A stretch of 13,251 nucleotides of DNA from an uncultured Clostridia bacterium (GTDB lineage Bacteria; Bacillota; Clostridia; Lachnospirales; Anaerotignaceae). Within the stretch, counting starts at the first letter, position 1. Every line of letters starts with the position of its first letter. The position numbers were made by a program, and so were the translations under genes. Below the pieces are notes generated by a model that did not search any database, had not been told where the DNA came from, and was given only the letters and a program-made list of their open reading frames with translations. Location of the stretch: contig CATZIM010000024.1 of assembly GCA_958420075.1 (NCBI GenBank), forward strand, positions 1-13,251, in the 5' to 3' direction. Positions 1-7,151 of the stretch are shown in pieces.

Positions 1-959
1 TTCCCGTATTCAACACCCCCGGTGCCAATGCCAACGCCGTAAAAGAACTAGTGCTGGCAGGTCTCTTGGTATCCTCTCGCCGCATCATCAACGGCGCTCA
101 GTGGGTACAGACCCTGGCAGGCAATGAAAACGTGGAAAAAGCAGTAGAAGCTGGCAAAAAGCAGTTCATCGGTCCCGAAATCGCCGGAAAAACCATCGGC
201 GTTATCGGTCTGGGCGCCATTGGCGTACTGGTGGCAAATGCCGCTTTGGACTTGGGCATGGACGTAATCGGCTATGACCCCTTCCTGACACTGGAAGCCG
301 CTTGGCATCTGTCCGCTTCCGTTGATAAAGCGGAAACACTGGAAGAACTGGTAGCCAAGAGTGATTACATCACCATCCACATTCCACTGAATGACAAAAC
401 CAGAAACACCTTTGACGAAAAGCTCTTTGCCGTTACCAAAAAAGGCGCAAGACTGCTGAACTTTGCCAGAGGCGGTCTGGTAAATAACGAAGCACTGAAA
501 GACGCCATTGAAAAAGGCATCATCGCAAGATATATCACAGACTTTCCTGACGAAACCCTGCTGGGCAACGAAAACATCATCGTTCTGCCTCATCTGGGTG
601 CGTCCACACCGGAATCCGAAGAAAACTGCGCCGAAATGGCTGCTGTGGAACTGCGGGAATACCTGCGTTACGGCAACATCCGCAATTCCGTGAACTTCCC
701 CGGCTGTATCGTGCCTTATTCCGGCAAACCTCGTATTGCCATTTCCCACTCCAACATCGTGAACATGATTGGGCAGTTGGGTGCTGTATTTACCAAGCAC
801 CATATCAACATCGACAAGATGGTCAACAACTCCAAAGGCGAACTGGCTTACAACATCATCGTTTGCGATAACCTGCCGGAAAACGTCAACGAACTGGTGG
901 ATGACCTCTATGCTATCCACAGTGTTAAAAAAGTACGCGTACTGAATCAGGAGGGATAA
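1..959 (+). CDS. serA: D-3-phosphoglycerate dehydrogenase, 5'-truncated by the window edge
   Basis: Catalyses NAD-dependent oxidation of 3-phosphoglycerate, the first step of L-serine synthesis, in the cytosol. The reading frame is open from base 3, with no start codon in the window, so roughly the first 70 residues of a protein of about 390 are missing (inference from family length). Visible features in order: the conserved NTPGANANAVKEL segment at the left edge; the Rossmann nucleotide-binding motif GVIGLGAIG; the catalytic-region segments NFARGG (Arg), TDFPDE (Glu) and PHLGAST (His); and a C-terminal ACT-like regulatory domain beginning near KPRIAISHSN. The short form with one C-terminal ACT domain is the usual clostridial type and suggests serine feedback control, which the sequence cannot prove. 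It ends one base before the DUF1015 start, so the two are almost certainly co-transcribed. Confidence 0.95.
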   Translation, partial: PVFNTPGANANAVKELVLAGLLVSSRRIINGAQWVQTLAGNENVEKAVEAGKKQFIGPEIAGKTIGVIGLGAIGVLVANAALDLGMDVIGYDPFLTLEAAWHLSASVDKAETLEELVAKSDYITIHIPLNDKTRNTFDEKLFAVTKKGARLLNFARGGLVNNEALKDAIEKGIIARYITDFPDETLLGNENIIVLPHLGASTPESEENCAEMAAVELREYLRYGNIRNSVNFPGCIVPYSGKPRIAISHSNIVNMIGQLGAVFTKHHINIDKMVNNSKGELAYNIIVCDNLPENVNELVDDLYAIHSVKKVRVLNQEG

Positions 960-960
960 T

Positions 961-2208
961 ATGGCAACCATCAGACCTTTTATGGGCATCCGTCCCGCAC
1001 CTGAATACGCGAAAGACGTGGCAGCCCTGCCTTATGACGTTATGAATACCGAAGAAGCCAGAGAAATGGTAAAGGGAAATCCCTATTCCTTTTTGCATAT
1101 CGACCGGGCGGAAATTGATCTGCCTGAAGGCACAGACCCTTACAGCCCCGCTGTATACGAAAAGGCAAAAGACACCTTTTATGACATGCTGGACAAAGGT
1201 ATTTTCACACAGGATCTGCTGCCCAATTTCTACATCTATCGACTGACCATGGACGGCAGAAGCCAGACAGGACTGGTTGTCTGCACCGCCATTGACGAAT
1301 ATCTCAATGACACCATCAAAAAGCACGAGCTGACCCGTGCCGACAAAGAAGCTGACCGTATCCGCCATGTGGATACCCTCAACGCCAACACAGGTCCCAT
1401 TTTCCTGGCTTACAAGGAAAATCCTGACGCCAAAGCCATCATCGACGGCTATACAGCGGCAGTGCCTCCTGTGTATGACTTTGTTTCCGATGACGGCATT
1501 GGACACACTGTATGGGTCATTGACAGCGATACAGAAATCGGCATGTTGGTACAGAGCTTTGCCAACGTGGAAAACTTCTATATTGCCGACGGACACCACC
1601 GGAACGCATCTGCTGTGAAAGTGGGTCTGAAACGCAGAGAACAGAAACCGGACTACACCGGCGAAGAAGAATTCAACTATTATCTTTCCGTACTGTTCCC
1701 TGCGGATGAACTCTTTATTTTGGATTACAACCGTGTGGTCAAGGATCTGAACGGGCGGAACGAACAGGAATTTTTGGAAAAGATTTCCGAAAACTTCAAC
1801 GTTTCTCCTGCTCCCGCTTCCCCCTGCCATCCTCCTCGCAGACATACCTTCGGTATGTATCTGGGCGGCAAATGGTATCTCTTGGAAGCCAAAGACCACA
1901 TTTTGTCCCACGACCCTGTAGATGGACTGGACGTGTCCATTCTGCAGAATTCTCTCCTCGCGCCTGTCCTTGCCATCGGTGATCCCAGAGTGGATAAACG
2001 CATCGACTTTGTCGGCGGTATCCGCGGACTGGGCGAGCTGGAAAGACGAGTGGACAGCGGCGAAATGCAGGTTGCATTTTCCATGTTCCCCACAGCCATG
2101 GATGAACTGATGGCAGTGGCAGACGCCGGACGTACCATGCCCCCCAAATCCACATGGTTTGAACCTAAGCTGCGCAGCGGCTTGTTCATCCACGATCTGG
2201 GCGAATAA
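961..2208 (+). CDS. DUF1015 family protein, possible serine-metabolism kinase
   Basis: A 415-residue cytosolic protein of the DUF1015 family. Family hallmarks seen: PYDVMN near residues 24-29, a KKHELTRADKEADR segment near 120-133, and ADGHHR at 209-214. The GHHR motif resembles the nucleotide- and phosphate-handling GxHR motif of the ParB/sulfiredoxin fold, to which the known free-serine kinases (archaeal SerK, staphylococcal SbnI) belong. Position directly behind serA, with the ribosome site AGGAGGG (949-955) inside the end of serA, indicates translational coupling and a role linked to serine or phosphoserine. The kinase idea is inference from motif and context. No membrane segment or signal peptide is seen, and length is normal for the family. 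A terminator follows immediately, so the operon ends here. Confidence 0.92.
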   Translation: MATIRPFMGIRPAPEYAKDVAALPYDVMNTEEAREMVKGNPYSFLHIDRAEIDLPEGTDPYSPAVYEKAKDTFYDMLDKGIFTQDLLPNFYIYRLTMDGRSQTGLVVCTAIDEYLNDTIKKHELTRADKEADRIRHVDTLNANTGPIFLAYKENPDAKAIIDGYTAAVPPVYDFVSDDGIGHTVWVIDSDTEIGMLVQSFANVENFYIADGHHRNASAVKVGLKRREQKPDYTGEEEFNYYLSVLFPADELFILDYNRVVKDLNGRNEQEFLEKISENFNVSPAPASPCHPPRRHTFGMYLGGKWYLLEAKDHILSHDPVDGLDVSILQNSLLAPVLAIGDPRVDKRIDFVGGIRGLGELERRVDSGEMQVAFSMFPTAMDELMAVADAGRTMPPKSTWFEPKLRSGLFIHDLGE

Positions 2209-2220
2209 AACTTATGCTAG

Positions 2221-2262
2221 AAACCCCCTTTGCGCCTCCCCTTGCATCGGGGGTTTTCTTTT
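2221..2262 (+). terminator. Rho-independent terminator of the serA-DUF1015 operon
   Basis: An 8-bp stem AAACCCCC (2221-2228) pairs with GGGGGTTT (2249-2256), and a T-rich run follows to about 2267. The loop contains CCCC (2238-2241), which could pair alternatively with the same G run to give a shorter hairpin. It starts 13 bases after the DUF1015 stop. Confidence 0.88.
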
Positions 2263-2338
2263 TTTATTTTCCAATTTTCTCCTGCATATTCTTTTTTCTT
2301 TTCCTCATACTAAAAAAGAAAAAAGGAGGCGGAAAAAC

Positions 2339-2512
2339 ATGAATAAATTCACCACAGGCATGCTTGTGGGCGGCGCAGCTGCCATCATGGGCGTTGGCTA
2401 TCTCATGCAGGACAAAAAGACCTACCGTAAAATGATGAAAAAAGGCAAAAAAATGGCTGTCAAAGCCGAAGAAGTCATGGACGACATGATCGACAATATG
2501 CTGGAAAACTAA
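2339..2512 (+). CDS. Small membrane-anchored protein, 57 residues, YtxH-like in layout
   Basis: Starts at the ATG at 2339, 6 bases after a strong site AAAGGAGG; a longer upstream reading in the same frame would run through the DUF1015 terminator and is not credible. Residues 5-23 form one glycine/alanine-rich hydrophobic helix (GMLVGGAAAIMGVGYLM). It is followed by a lysine- and methionine-rich amphipathic stretch (YRKMMKKGKKMAVKAEEVM) and an acidic C-terminus. This is the layout of small YtxH-type stress or envelope proteins, but no diagnostic motif fixes the family and I do not assign a function. It sits alone between two terminators, so it is probably monocistronic. I found no convincing promoter in the T-rich 2262-2330 stretch. 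Confidence 0.75.
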   Translation: MNKFTTGMLVGGAAAIMGVGYLMQDKKTYRKMMKKGKKMAVKAEEVMDDMIDNMLEN

Positions 2513-2555
2513 CCGGCAAAACACTTATTTCCAGAAAATCTCTCGTAAAACACTG

Positions 2556-2598
2556 CACAGAAAAAGGACCAGCCTTCCGGCGGTCCTTTTTCCGTTTT
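2556..2598. terminator. Bidirectional terminator between convergent genes
   Basis: Perfect 10-bp stem AAAAAGGACC (2561-2570) with GGTCCTTTTT (2582-2591) and an 11-base loop. T runs are on the 3' side for both strands, so it can serve the small protein gene (plus) and the C39-like peptidase gene (minus). Confidence 0.9.
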
Positions 2599-2631
2599 CT
2601 TGAGAGAGGGGTATGATTCTATATTCGAAAT

Positions 2632-3372
2632 TTAAACTTGTTGTCTAATAATCCAGTAAGCCCCGTTTGTGGTAGGGCTTGTTTTGGCTTCTGCCAATAT
2701 GGTGTCCAGCGGCCACAGCTTTTCTGTGTTTTCCACACTTTTCGGATCTGCCACAAAGACTTCGTTTCTGGCGTCTATGTTGCAGAGCAGTATGAAATGT
2801 CCGCCGCCGGTGAAGTGACCTTCTCCCATGAGGGCAATGACAGGATATCCAGCCTGCAAGGCTTTCTGTACCTCTGCCCCATCATTGGTGGTGGCACACT
2901 CCAATCCGAAATGTTTCAGTCCGTCAGCAATGAGGGTATGATAACTGCCGGAGCCCGGCGCACAATATCCGTTTTCCGCCGCCCAGTCCGCCATTTCCTT
3001 TGGGTTGATCTGGGTGTCCGTCAGGGAACTGACTGCCATAGCCAGCACCGTAGGGCCGCATCCGGCTTCCTCTATATAGTCCACTTCGCCGTATAACTCA
3101 TGTGCCCAGCGTTCGTCTGTCTGGTTGTAATAAACCAGCCAGTCCGGCACATGCGCCGCCGACTTGCTGATAGTCACCGAATCAGGCGAAACGGGAGCCG
3201 GCGCCAAAGAAGGAATGAGAAAAATTACGAACATAAGTCCGCAATAAATCAGGGTTCTCCGCCAGCCGTTCTTTCTGCGGCGGGGAGAGAAAATTTGAAA
3301 GTAAATCTGTACCATTGTGAGAAAAAATAAAATACCCAATATTGCTATTTGCAAAATACGCAATATCTGCAT
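2632..3372 (-). CDS. C39-like cysteine peptidase, membrane anchored
   Basis: A 246-residue protein with an N-terminal pair of hydrophobic segments (about 6-28 and 41-58) separated by a basic loop SPRRRKNGWRR. By the positive-inside rule the loop faces the cytosol and the C-terminal domain lies outside. That domain has the Peptidase_C39_2 pattern: YYNQ (oxyanion Gln84), AGCGPT (catalytic Cys105), GGHF (His192) and VADP (Asp209). Such proteins cleave peptides or proteins at the cell surface; the substrate is unknown. No ABC exporter or bacteriocin gene is nearby, so a double-glycine leader peptidase role is unlikely. The start is the first ATG after an in-frame TAA; its ribosome site (GGGGGCG) is poor. 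It has its own extended -10 promoter and shares a terminator with the convergent small gene. Confidence 0.85.
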   Translation of the reverse strand: MQILRILQIAILGILFFLTMVQIYFQIFSPRRRKNGWRRTLIYCGLMFVIFLIPSLAPAPVSPDSVTISKSAAHVPDWLVYYNQTDERWAHELYGEVDYIEEAGCGPTVLAMAVSSLTDTQINPKEMADWAAENGYCAPGSGSYHTLIADGLKHFGLECATTNDGAEVQKALQAGYPVIALMGEGHFTGGGHFILLCNIDARNEVFVADPKSVENTEKLWPLDTILAEAKTSPTTNGAYWIIRQQV

Positions 3373-3403
3373 CGCCCACGCCCCCGTTCCTGATTACAAA
3401 AGC

Positions 3404-3433
3404 AGTATAACACACTTTTTTAACGGAACTTTT
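3404..3433 (-). promoter_or_regulatory. Putative extended -10 promoter of the C39-like peptidase gene
   Basis: On the minus strand TGTTATACT (extended -10, TGnTATACT; the hexamer is at 3404-3409) lies about 32 bases before the start codon. The -35 region 17 bases upstream is AAAGTT, a poor match, which fits an extended -10 promoter. Confidence 0.5.
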
Positions 3434-3454
3434 GCGAAACCCTGTCGAATTTAT

Positions 3455-3478
3455 TAAGATATTCCATGGAAATTCTTA
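3455..3478. promoter_or_regulatory. 24-bp dyad, candidate operator upstream of the peptidase gene
   Basis: A central perfect palindrome TTCCATGGAA (3462-3471) is flanked after two unpaired positions by TAAGA (3455-3459) and TCTTA (3474-3478), giving 20 of 24 symmetric positions. It lies just upstream of the -35 region of the minus-strand peptidase promoter and has no T tract, so an operator is likelier than a terminator. No regulator can be named. Confidence 0.35.
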
Positions 3479-3528
3479 GGATATGAAATTTTTGGCAAAA
3501 AAGTCCCATTTTCACACTTTTTTCTTTC

Positions 3529-3577
3529 TCTCAAGAAAAAGAAAATCGGTATTTCCCATGATCTGAAAATACCGATT
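3529..3577 (-). terminator. Terminator of gltX
   Basis: Perfect 11-bp stem AATCGGTATTT (3544-3554) with AAATACCGATT (3567-3577) and a 12-base loop. On the minus strand it is followed by a T-rich run (TTTTCTTTTTCTT), 26 bases after the gltX stop. The plus-strand side is also T-rich, but no plus-strand gene ends here. Confidence 0.9.
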
Positions 3578-3603
3578 CTTTTTTATTTTGTCAAAGCTGC
3601 GGA

Positions 3604-5052
3604 TCAGCCTTTCAGCAGCTCGATGCCTTTGCGGATTCTGCGCAGGCTTTCTTCCTTGCCCAGAATGTCTGCCAGTTCCATAGCGCCGCCGGGAGAAGTA
3701 GGTTCACCAGACAGAGCGGTACGAACGGGCCACAGGAGCTGACCGTTTTTGATGCCCAGTTCACCAACCAGTGCCATCAGTGCGTCATGGATGCTGGTAG
3801 TGTTCCAGTCTGCCAGATTTTCCAGTACAGGCAGAGCTGCTTCCAGAGAAGACAGAGCAATTTCGTCGTTTGTTTTCATTTTCTTATGGGTATACAGTTC
3901 TGTGCCGTATTCGGGCAGCGTTTTGAAGAATTCCACCAGACCGGGAATGTCGTTCAGTGTTTCCAGACGTTTCTGGAGGAGAGCGGCAATCTTTTTCAGA
4001 TCCAGATCTGTATCACCCAGTGCTTCTTTCAGCTTGGGTTCTGCCAGAGCGTAGTACTTTTCAAAGTCCATGGCTTTCAGGTATTCGCTGTTCATCCATG
4101 TCAGCTTCTTGATATCGAAGATGGCGGGAGATTTGCTCAGACCAGCCATATCGAAGTTTTCTTCCAGTTCTTTCAGGGAGAAGATTTCCTGTGTGCCGGA
4201 AGGGCTCCAGCCCAGCAGAGCGATATAGTTGACGATGGCTTCTACCACATAGCCTTCTCTTACCAGATCTTCAAAGGACTTGTCTCCATGACGTTTAGAC
4301 AGTTTATGGTGTGCGTCACGCATAACTGCCGGCAGGTGTACATATACGGGAGGTTCCCAACCGAATGCTTTGTACAGCAGGTTATATTTAGGTGTGGAGG
4401 ACAGGTATTCGCTGCCGCGTACCACGTGTGTGATGTGCATCAGGTGGTCATCCACAACGTTTGCGAAGTTATAAGTAGGGAAACCGTCTGCTTTCATCAG
4501 AATCTGGTCGTCCAGTTCTGTATTTTCCACAGTGATGTCGCCGTATACCACGTCAGAGAATGTGGTTGTACCGCTGTCGGGCATTTTCTGACGGATAACG
4601 AAAGGTACGCCTGCGTCCAGTTTTGCCTGTACTTCTTCTTTGGACAGACCCAGGCAGTGACGGTCATATTTTGCGAAAGCGGCGCCTTCTGCGTTGCTTT
4701 CTTTCAGGGATTCCAGACGTTCTTTTGTGCAGAAGCAGTAGTATGCTTCGCCTTTTTCCACCAGTTCTTTTGCGTAGTCCATGTACATGCCCATACGTTC
4801 GCTCTGTACATAAGGGCCGTATTCGCCACCGATATCGGGGCCTTCATCATGGTGCAGACCTGTCATGCGCATGGTGTTGTAGATCACATCTACTGCGCCT
4901 TCCACCTGACGTTCCTGGTCTGTATCCTCAATACGCAGGATGAATTTCCCACCTTGGGATTTTGCAATCAAATATTCATATAAAGCGGTTCTCAAGTTCC
5001 CGATGTGCATATAGCCTGTGGGGCTGGGGGCAAATCTGGTTCTGACTTCCAT
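3604..5052 (-). CDS. gltX: Glutamyl-tRNA synthetase
   Basis: Charges tRNA-Glu (and in bacteria lacking GlnRS also tRNA-Gln, for later amidation) with glutamate, using ATP, in the cytosol. This is a 482-residue class I synthetase of normal length. The HIGH-type motif is HIGN at 16-19 and the KMSKS-type motif is KLSKR at 250-254. A zinc-site pattern is visible with Cys106, Cys108 and Cys133 (YCFC and KYDRHC). The glutamate pocket region [12 protein letters not shown] is intact, and the C-terminal anticodon-binding helical part follows. The start ATG at 5052 is preceded by AAAGGAAG about 6 bases away. It is transcribed alone from a sigma-A-type promoter. The leader is only about 55 bases, too short for a T-box. 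Whether it is discriminating or also charges tRNA-Gln cannot be told by eye. Confidence 0.97.
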   Translation of the reverse strand: MEVRTRFAPSPTGYMHIGNLRTALYEYLIAKSQGGKFILRIEDTDQERQVEGAVDVIYNTMRMTGLHHDEGPDIGGEYGPYVQSERMGMYMDYAKELVEKGEAYYCFCTKERLESLKESNAEGAAFAKYDRHCLGLSKEEVQAKLDAGVPFVIRQKMPDSGTTTFSDVVYGDITVENTELDDQILMKADGFPTYNFANVVDDHLMHITHVVRGSEYLSSTPKYNLLYKAFGWEPPVYVHLPAVMRDAHHKLSKRHGDKSFEDLVREGYVVEAIVNYIALLGWSPSGTQEIFSLKELEENFDMAGLSKSPAIFDIKKLTWMNSEYLKAMDFEKYYALAEPKLKEALGDTDLDLKKIAALLQKRLETLNDIPGLVEFFKTLPEYGTELYTHKKMKTNDEIALSSLEAALPVLENLADWNTTSIHDALMALVGELGIKNGQLLWPVRTALSGEPTSPGGAMELADILGKEESLRRIRKGIELLKG

Positions 5053-5114
5053 ATTTCATCTTCCTTTCTCATTCTTTTGCGCCGAAGCCATAGTCCGGCA
5101 AAATATCATATTCT

Positions 5115-5143
5115 AGTTTAAACGGAAAACCCTGCCCTGTAAA
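5115..5143 (-). promoter_or_regulatory. Putative gltX promoter
   Basis: On the minus strand, -35 TTTACA (5138-5143) and -10 TAAACT (5115-5120) are separated by exactly 17 bases, about 60 bases before the gltX start. Confidence 0.55.
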
Positions 5144-5173
5144 GGGATTTCGGGAAAAAGGGACTGAAATTAT

Positions 5174-5202
5174 TTGTTTCTTTCCGTGATATATGCTATA
5201 CT
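5174..5202 (+). promoter_or_regulatory. Promoter of the AI-2E family gene
   Basis: -35 TTGTTT (5174-5179), a 17-base spacer and -10 TATACT (5197-5202). The expected start of transcription is about 35 bases before the start codon. It diverges from the gltX promoter. Confidence 0.75.
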
Positions 5203-5245
5203 TGACCACAAGTGAATCCGAATACAGAAAGGAGCATTTCAGAAA

Positions 5246-6409
5246 ATGTCTTTAGATAAAGAGAACATGAAAAAAATATGTCTGCTCATCGTCTTTACAC
5301 TGGCGGTGTTTGTAGGTCTGTGGCGGCTGGAAGCAGTCATTGGTGCCATTACTTTCCTGGGCGGCATCCTTGCCCCCTTCATTCTGGGCGGCGCCATTGC
5401 CTTCATCCTCAGTGTACCCATGAACCGCATTGAAATCACTATCTGCAAGCTGTGCAGCAAAGACAGCAACGAAAAGCGACAGAAAAAACGGGAAAAATTC
5501 CTGCGTCCCTTCAGCATGATCCTCACACTGGTTCTTGTCATTGCCGTATTGGCACTGGCAGTGCTGGTCATCTTCCCAGAACTGGGCAGAACCGTTTCCG
5601 GATTGGGCAGAACCATCCAGGCAAACGTACCCATCCTGCTGGATAAACTGGAAGAACTGTTCCACAACAACAAAGAAATTTCCTATTGGCTGGCAAATCT
5701 GGATCTGAACTGGGATGAAATCATCAAAAAAGCCACAAATATTTTCCAGAGCGGCGCTGACATCGTACTGGGCTCCACATTCTCTATGGTACAGAGCATT
5801 TTCAGCGGCGTGACCACGTTTGTCATTGGCTTTGTCTTTGCCTGCTACATCCTCATTCAGAAAGAAAAACTGGGCAGACAGTGCCGGAAGCTGCTGTTTG
5901 CTTATCTGAAAAAACAGCAGGCAGAACGTGTGCTGGAAATCGCTTCCCTGACACACCGCACATTTGCCAAGTTCCTCACCGGACAGTGTCTGGAAGCCGT
6001 CATTCTTGGTACCATGTTCTTTGTTGCCATGACACTTCTGCGCTTCCCTTATCCCCTGCTGGTAGGCGTCCTCATCGCCCTCACAGCACTGATCCCCATT
6101 TTCGGGGCATTCATCGGCTGCGTGGTAGCTGCATTCCTGATTCTCATGGTCAGCCCCATGCAGGCACTGGCGTTCATCGTGCTGTTTTTGGTATTGCAGC
6201 AGCTGGAAGGCAACTTCATTTACCCTCATGTGGTGGGCGGCTCCGTTGGTCTGCCATCCATCTGGGTATTGGTAGCCGTTACCGTAGGCGGCAGCCTCAT
6301 GGGCATTGTGGGTATGCTCATTTTCATTCCCCTTATGTCCGTTCTGTATACCCTCCTGCGGCAGGATGTTATCAAACGTCTGGAGAAAAAACAACTGGAT
6401 ATTTCATGA
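5246..6409 (+). CDS. AI-2E family (UPF0118) membrane transporter
   Basis: A 387-residue polytopic inner-membrane protein. Hydrophobic segments lie near residues 9-27, 32-57, 90-110, 185-204, 248-268, 271-300, 304-318 and 338-372. A long soluble stretch, about 112-180, sits between the first and second halves, as is usual for PF01594. Family signatures are LIPIFGAFIG near 282-291 and QQLEGNFIYPHVVGGSVGLP near 318-337. Members export autoinducer-2 (E. coli TqsA) or act as cation/proton antiporters in some Gram-positives; the substrate here cannot be assigned. The start ATG at 5246 follows AAAGGAG (5228-5234) at 11 bases; an ATG seven codons further in is a weaker alternative. It is a single-gene unit with its own promoter and terminator. 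Confidence 0.93.
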   Translation: MSLDKENMKKICLLIVFTLAVFVGLWRLEAVIGAITFLGGILAPFILGGAIAFILSVPMNRIEITICKLCSKDSNEKRQKKREKFLRPFSMILTLVLVIAVLALAVLVIFPELGRTVSGLGRTIQANVPILLDKLEELFHNNKEISYWLANLDLNWDEIIKKATNIFQSGADIVLGSTFSMVQSIFSGVTTFVIGFVFACYILIQKEKLGRQCRKLLFAYLKKQQAERVLEIASLTHRTFAKFLTGQCLEAVILGTMFFVAMTLLRFPYPLLVGVLIALTALIPIFGAFIGCVVAAFLILMVSPMQALAFIVLFLVLQQLEGNFIYPHVVGGSVGLPSIWVLVAVTVGGSLMGIVGMLIFIPLMSVLYTLLRQDVIKRLEKKQLDIS

Positions 6410-6420
6410 TATTGTCAAAG

Positions 6421-6446
6421 ACTCCTCGCATCGAGGAGTTTTTTTT
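6421..6446 (+). terminator. Terminator of the AI-2E family gene
   Basis: 8-bp stem ACTCCTCG (6421-6428) with CGAGGAGT (6432-6439), a 3-base loop CAT and an 8-T run, 11 bases after the stop codon. Confidence 0.93.
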
Positions 6447-6466
6447 ATGCAGATTACACACTTTCC

Positions 6467-6495
6467 TTGTTTTTTCCTCCTGTGTGTGCTAAAAT
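6467..6495 (+). promoter_or_regulatory. Promoter of the NTF2-like gene
   Basis: -35 TTGTTT (6467-6472), a 17-base spacer and -10 TAAAAT (6490-6495), 43 bases before the start codon and directly after the preceding terminator. The -35 hexamer and spacing equal those of the AI-2E gene promoter. Confidence 0.65.
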
Positions 6496-6538
6496 AAAAA
6501 CAAATCCAATACTACCCTAAAGGTCGGAGGTGTATGAT

Positions 6539-6913
6539 ATGAGACAACGCGAAGAAATCATCAAAGCCTGGCTGGACATGTGGCTGGGACAGGAACTGCT
6601 GCCGCTGGAAGCAGTCTTTACACCGGATGTGCATTACTATGAATTTCAGGGACGGGAATACGAAGGCATGGACCAGATCCGTCGCTGGTTTGAAACATGG
6701 AACAGCGAAAACCGTGTCGTAAAATGGGAAGTTGGCCGTTTCGTACACGATCAGGATCTGACATTGGTACCCTTCTATTTCCAGAACGTGAACAAAGAAG
6801 GGGAAAAACGGGAATATGAGGGGGTTTATCTGGTAGAATGGGACGGCGACCATCGCATCCAGAAATTGCAGGAATTCTACTGCAAACTGCCTCATTACAA
6901 ACCTTACGCATAA
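6539..6913 (+). CDS. NTF2-like / SnoaL-like family protein
   Basis: A 124-residue cytosolic protein with the alpha+beta cone layout of the NTF2-like superfamily: an N-terminal helix (EEIIKAWLDMWLG), a small aromatic strand (VHYYEFQGREYEGMDQIRRWFETW), then strands ending in an FYCKLPHY segment. These proteins are small ligand-binding or isomerase-like domains; no catalytic set is obvious and the ligand is unknown. I chose the ATG at 6539, not the GTG at 6530, because CGGAGG (6525-6530) sits 8 bases before the ATG and overlaps the GTG. It has its own promoter and is followed 24 bases later by the first copy of the structured repeat. Confidence 0.82.
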   Translation: MRQREEIIKAWLDMWLGQELLPLEAVFTPDVHYYEFQGREYEGMDQIRRWFETWNSENRVVKWEVGRFVHDQDLTLVPFYFQNVNKEGEKREYEGVYLVEWDGDHRIQKLQEFYCKLPHYKPYA

Positions 6914-6930
6914 ACATCTGTGCCTGCTCT

Positions 6931-6945
6931 TTCAAAAGCAACTTC
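6931..6945 (+). repeat. Short direct repeat, left end of the cat segment
   Basis: TTCAAAAGCAACTTC here recurs as TTCAAAAGAACTTC at 7967-7980 (one base deleted), at the outer edge of repeat copy B. The pair brackets both structured repeats and the cat gene. It could be a degenerate target duplication or chance in A-rich sequence. Confidence 0.35.
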
Positions 6946-7110
6946 CCCTTAAGAAAACATTGATTTTTCTTTTTCTTGATTTCTTAAGGGGAATTGCGAC
7001 GGCTGTTTTCATAAGAAAACATAACAAATAAAATTTTCATAAAATAAGAAAGCTAGAATCCGCTGTCATGATAAGGATTTTAGCTTTCTTTGTTTTCTTA
7101 TGAAGATGCC
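6938..7110 (+). repeat. Structured repeat, copy A (between NTF2-like gene and cat)
   Basis: A two-part folded element. Stem 1: 6938-6956 pairs with 6980-6997, 18 bp with one bulged C (6942), and the core TTCCCCTTAAGAAA is perfect. A short linker leads to ACGGCT (6999-7004). Stem 2: outer arm TTCATAAGAAAAC (7008-7020) pairs perfectly with GTTTTCTTATGAA (7092-7104), extendable to GGC/GCC (7001-7003 with 7108-7110). It encloses an inner 16-bp hairpin (7046-7061 with 7075-7090, one G-T pair). A second, diverged copy lies after cat. T-rich tracts on both sides make the inner hairpin terminator-like on either strand. Whether it is a terminator, an RNA regulator of cat or a mobile miniature element is open. 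Confidence 0.8.
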
Positions 7111-7151
7111 CCTAAGAGAGCAGGCTTTTTTCACGAAAAGGAGCAAAGACA

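Noticed and set aside
48..2193. Long minus-strand open frames (313 and 422 codons) opposite serA and DUF1015.
   Set aside because: They mirror real genes with clear motifs and have Cys/His/Phe-rich shadow composition.
3787..4983. A 398-codon open frame on the plus strand.
   Set aside because: It is antisense to gltX, rich in Phe, Cys and Val without any domain, and has no ribosome site; gltX has intact catalytic motifs.
5053..5245. A T-box or other riboswitch in front of gltX.
   Set aside because: The predicted leader is only about 55 bases, without a specifier stem, a T-box motif or a terminator.
6530..6538. GTG start for the NTF2-like gene.
   Set aside because: The GTG overlaps the ribosome binding site; the ATG at 6539 has ideal spacing.
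7068..7103. An 11-codon ORF in copy A (MIRILAFFVFL) as a possible cat leader peptide.
   Set aside because: No ribosome binding site precedes it, and copy B lacks the ATG, so the coding potential is a by-product of the hairpin arm.
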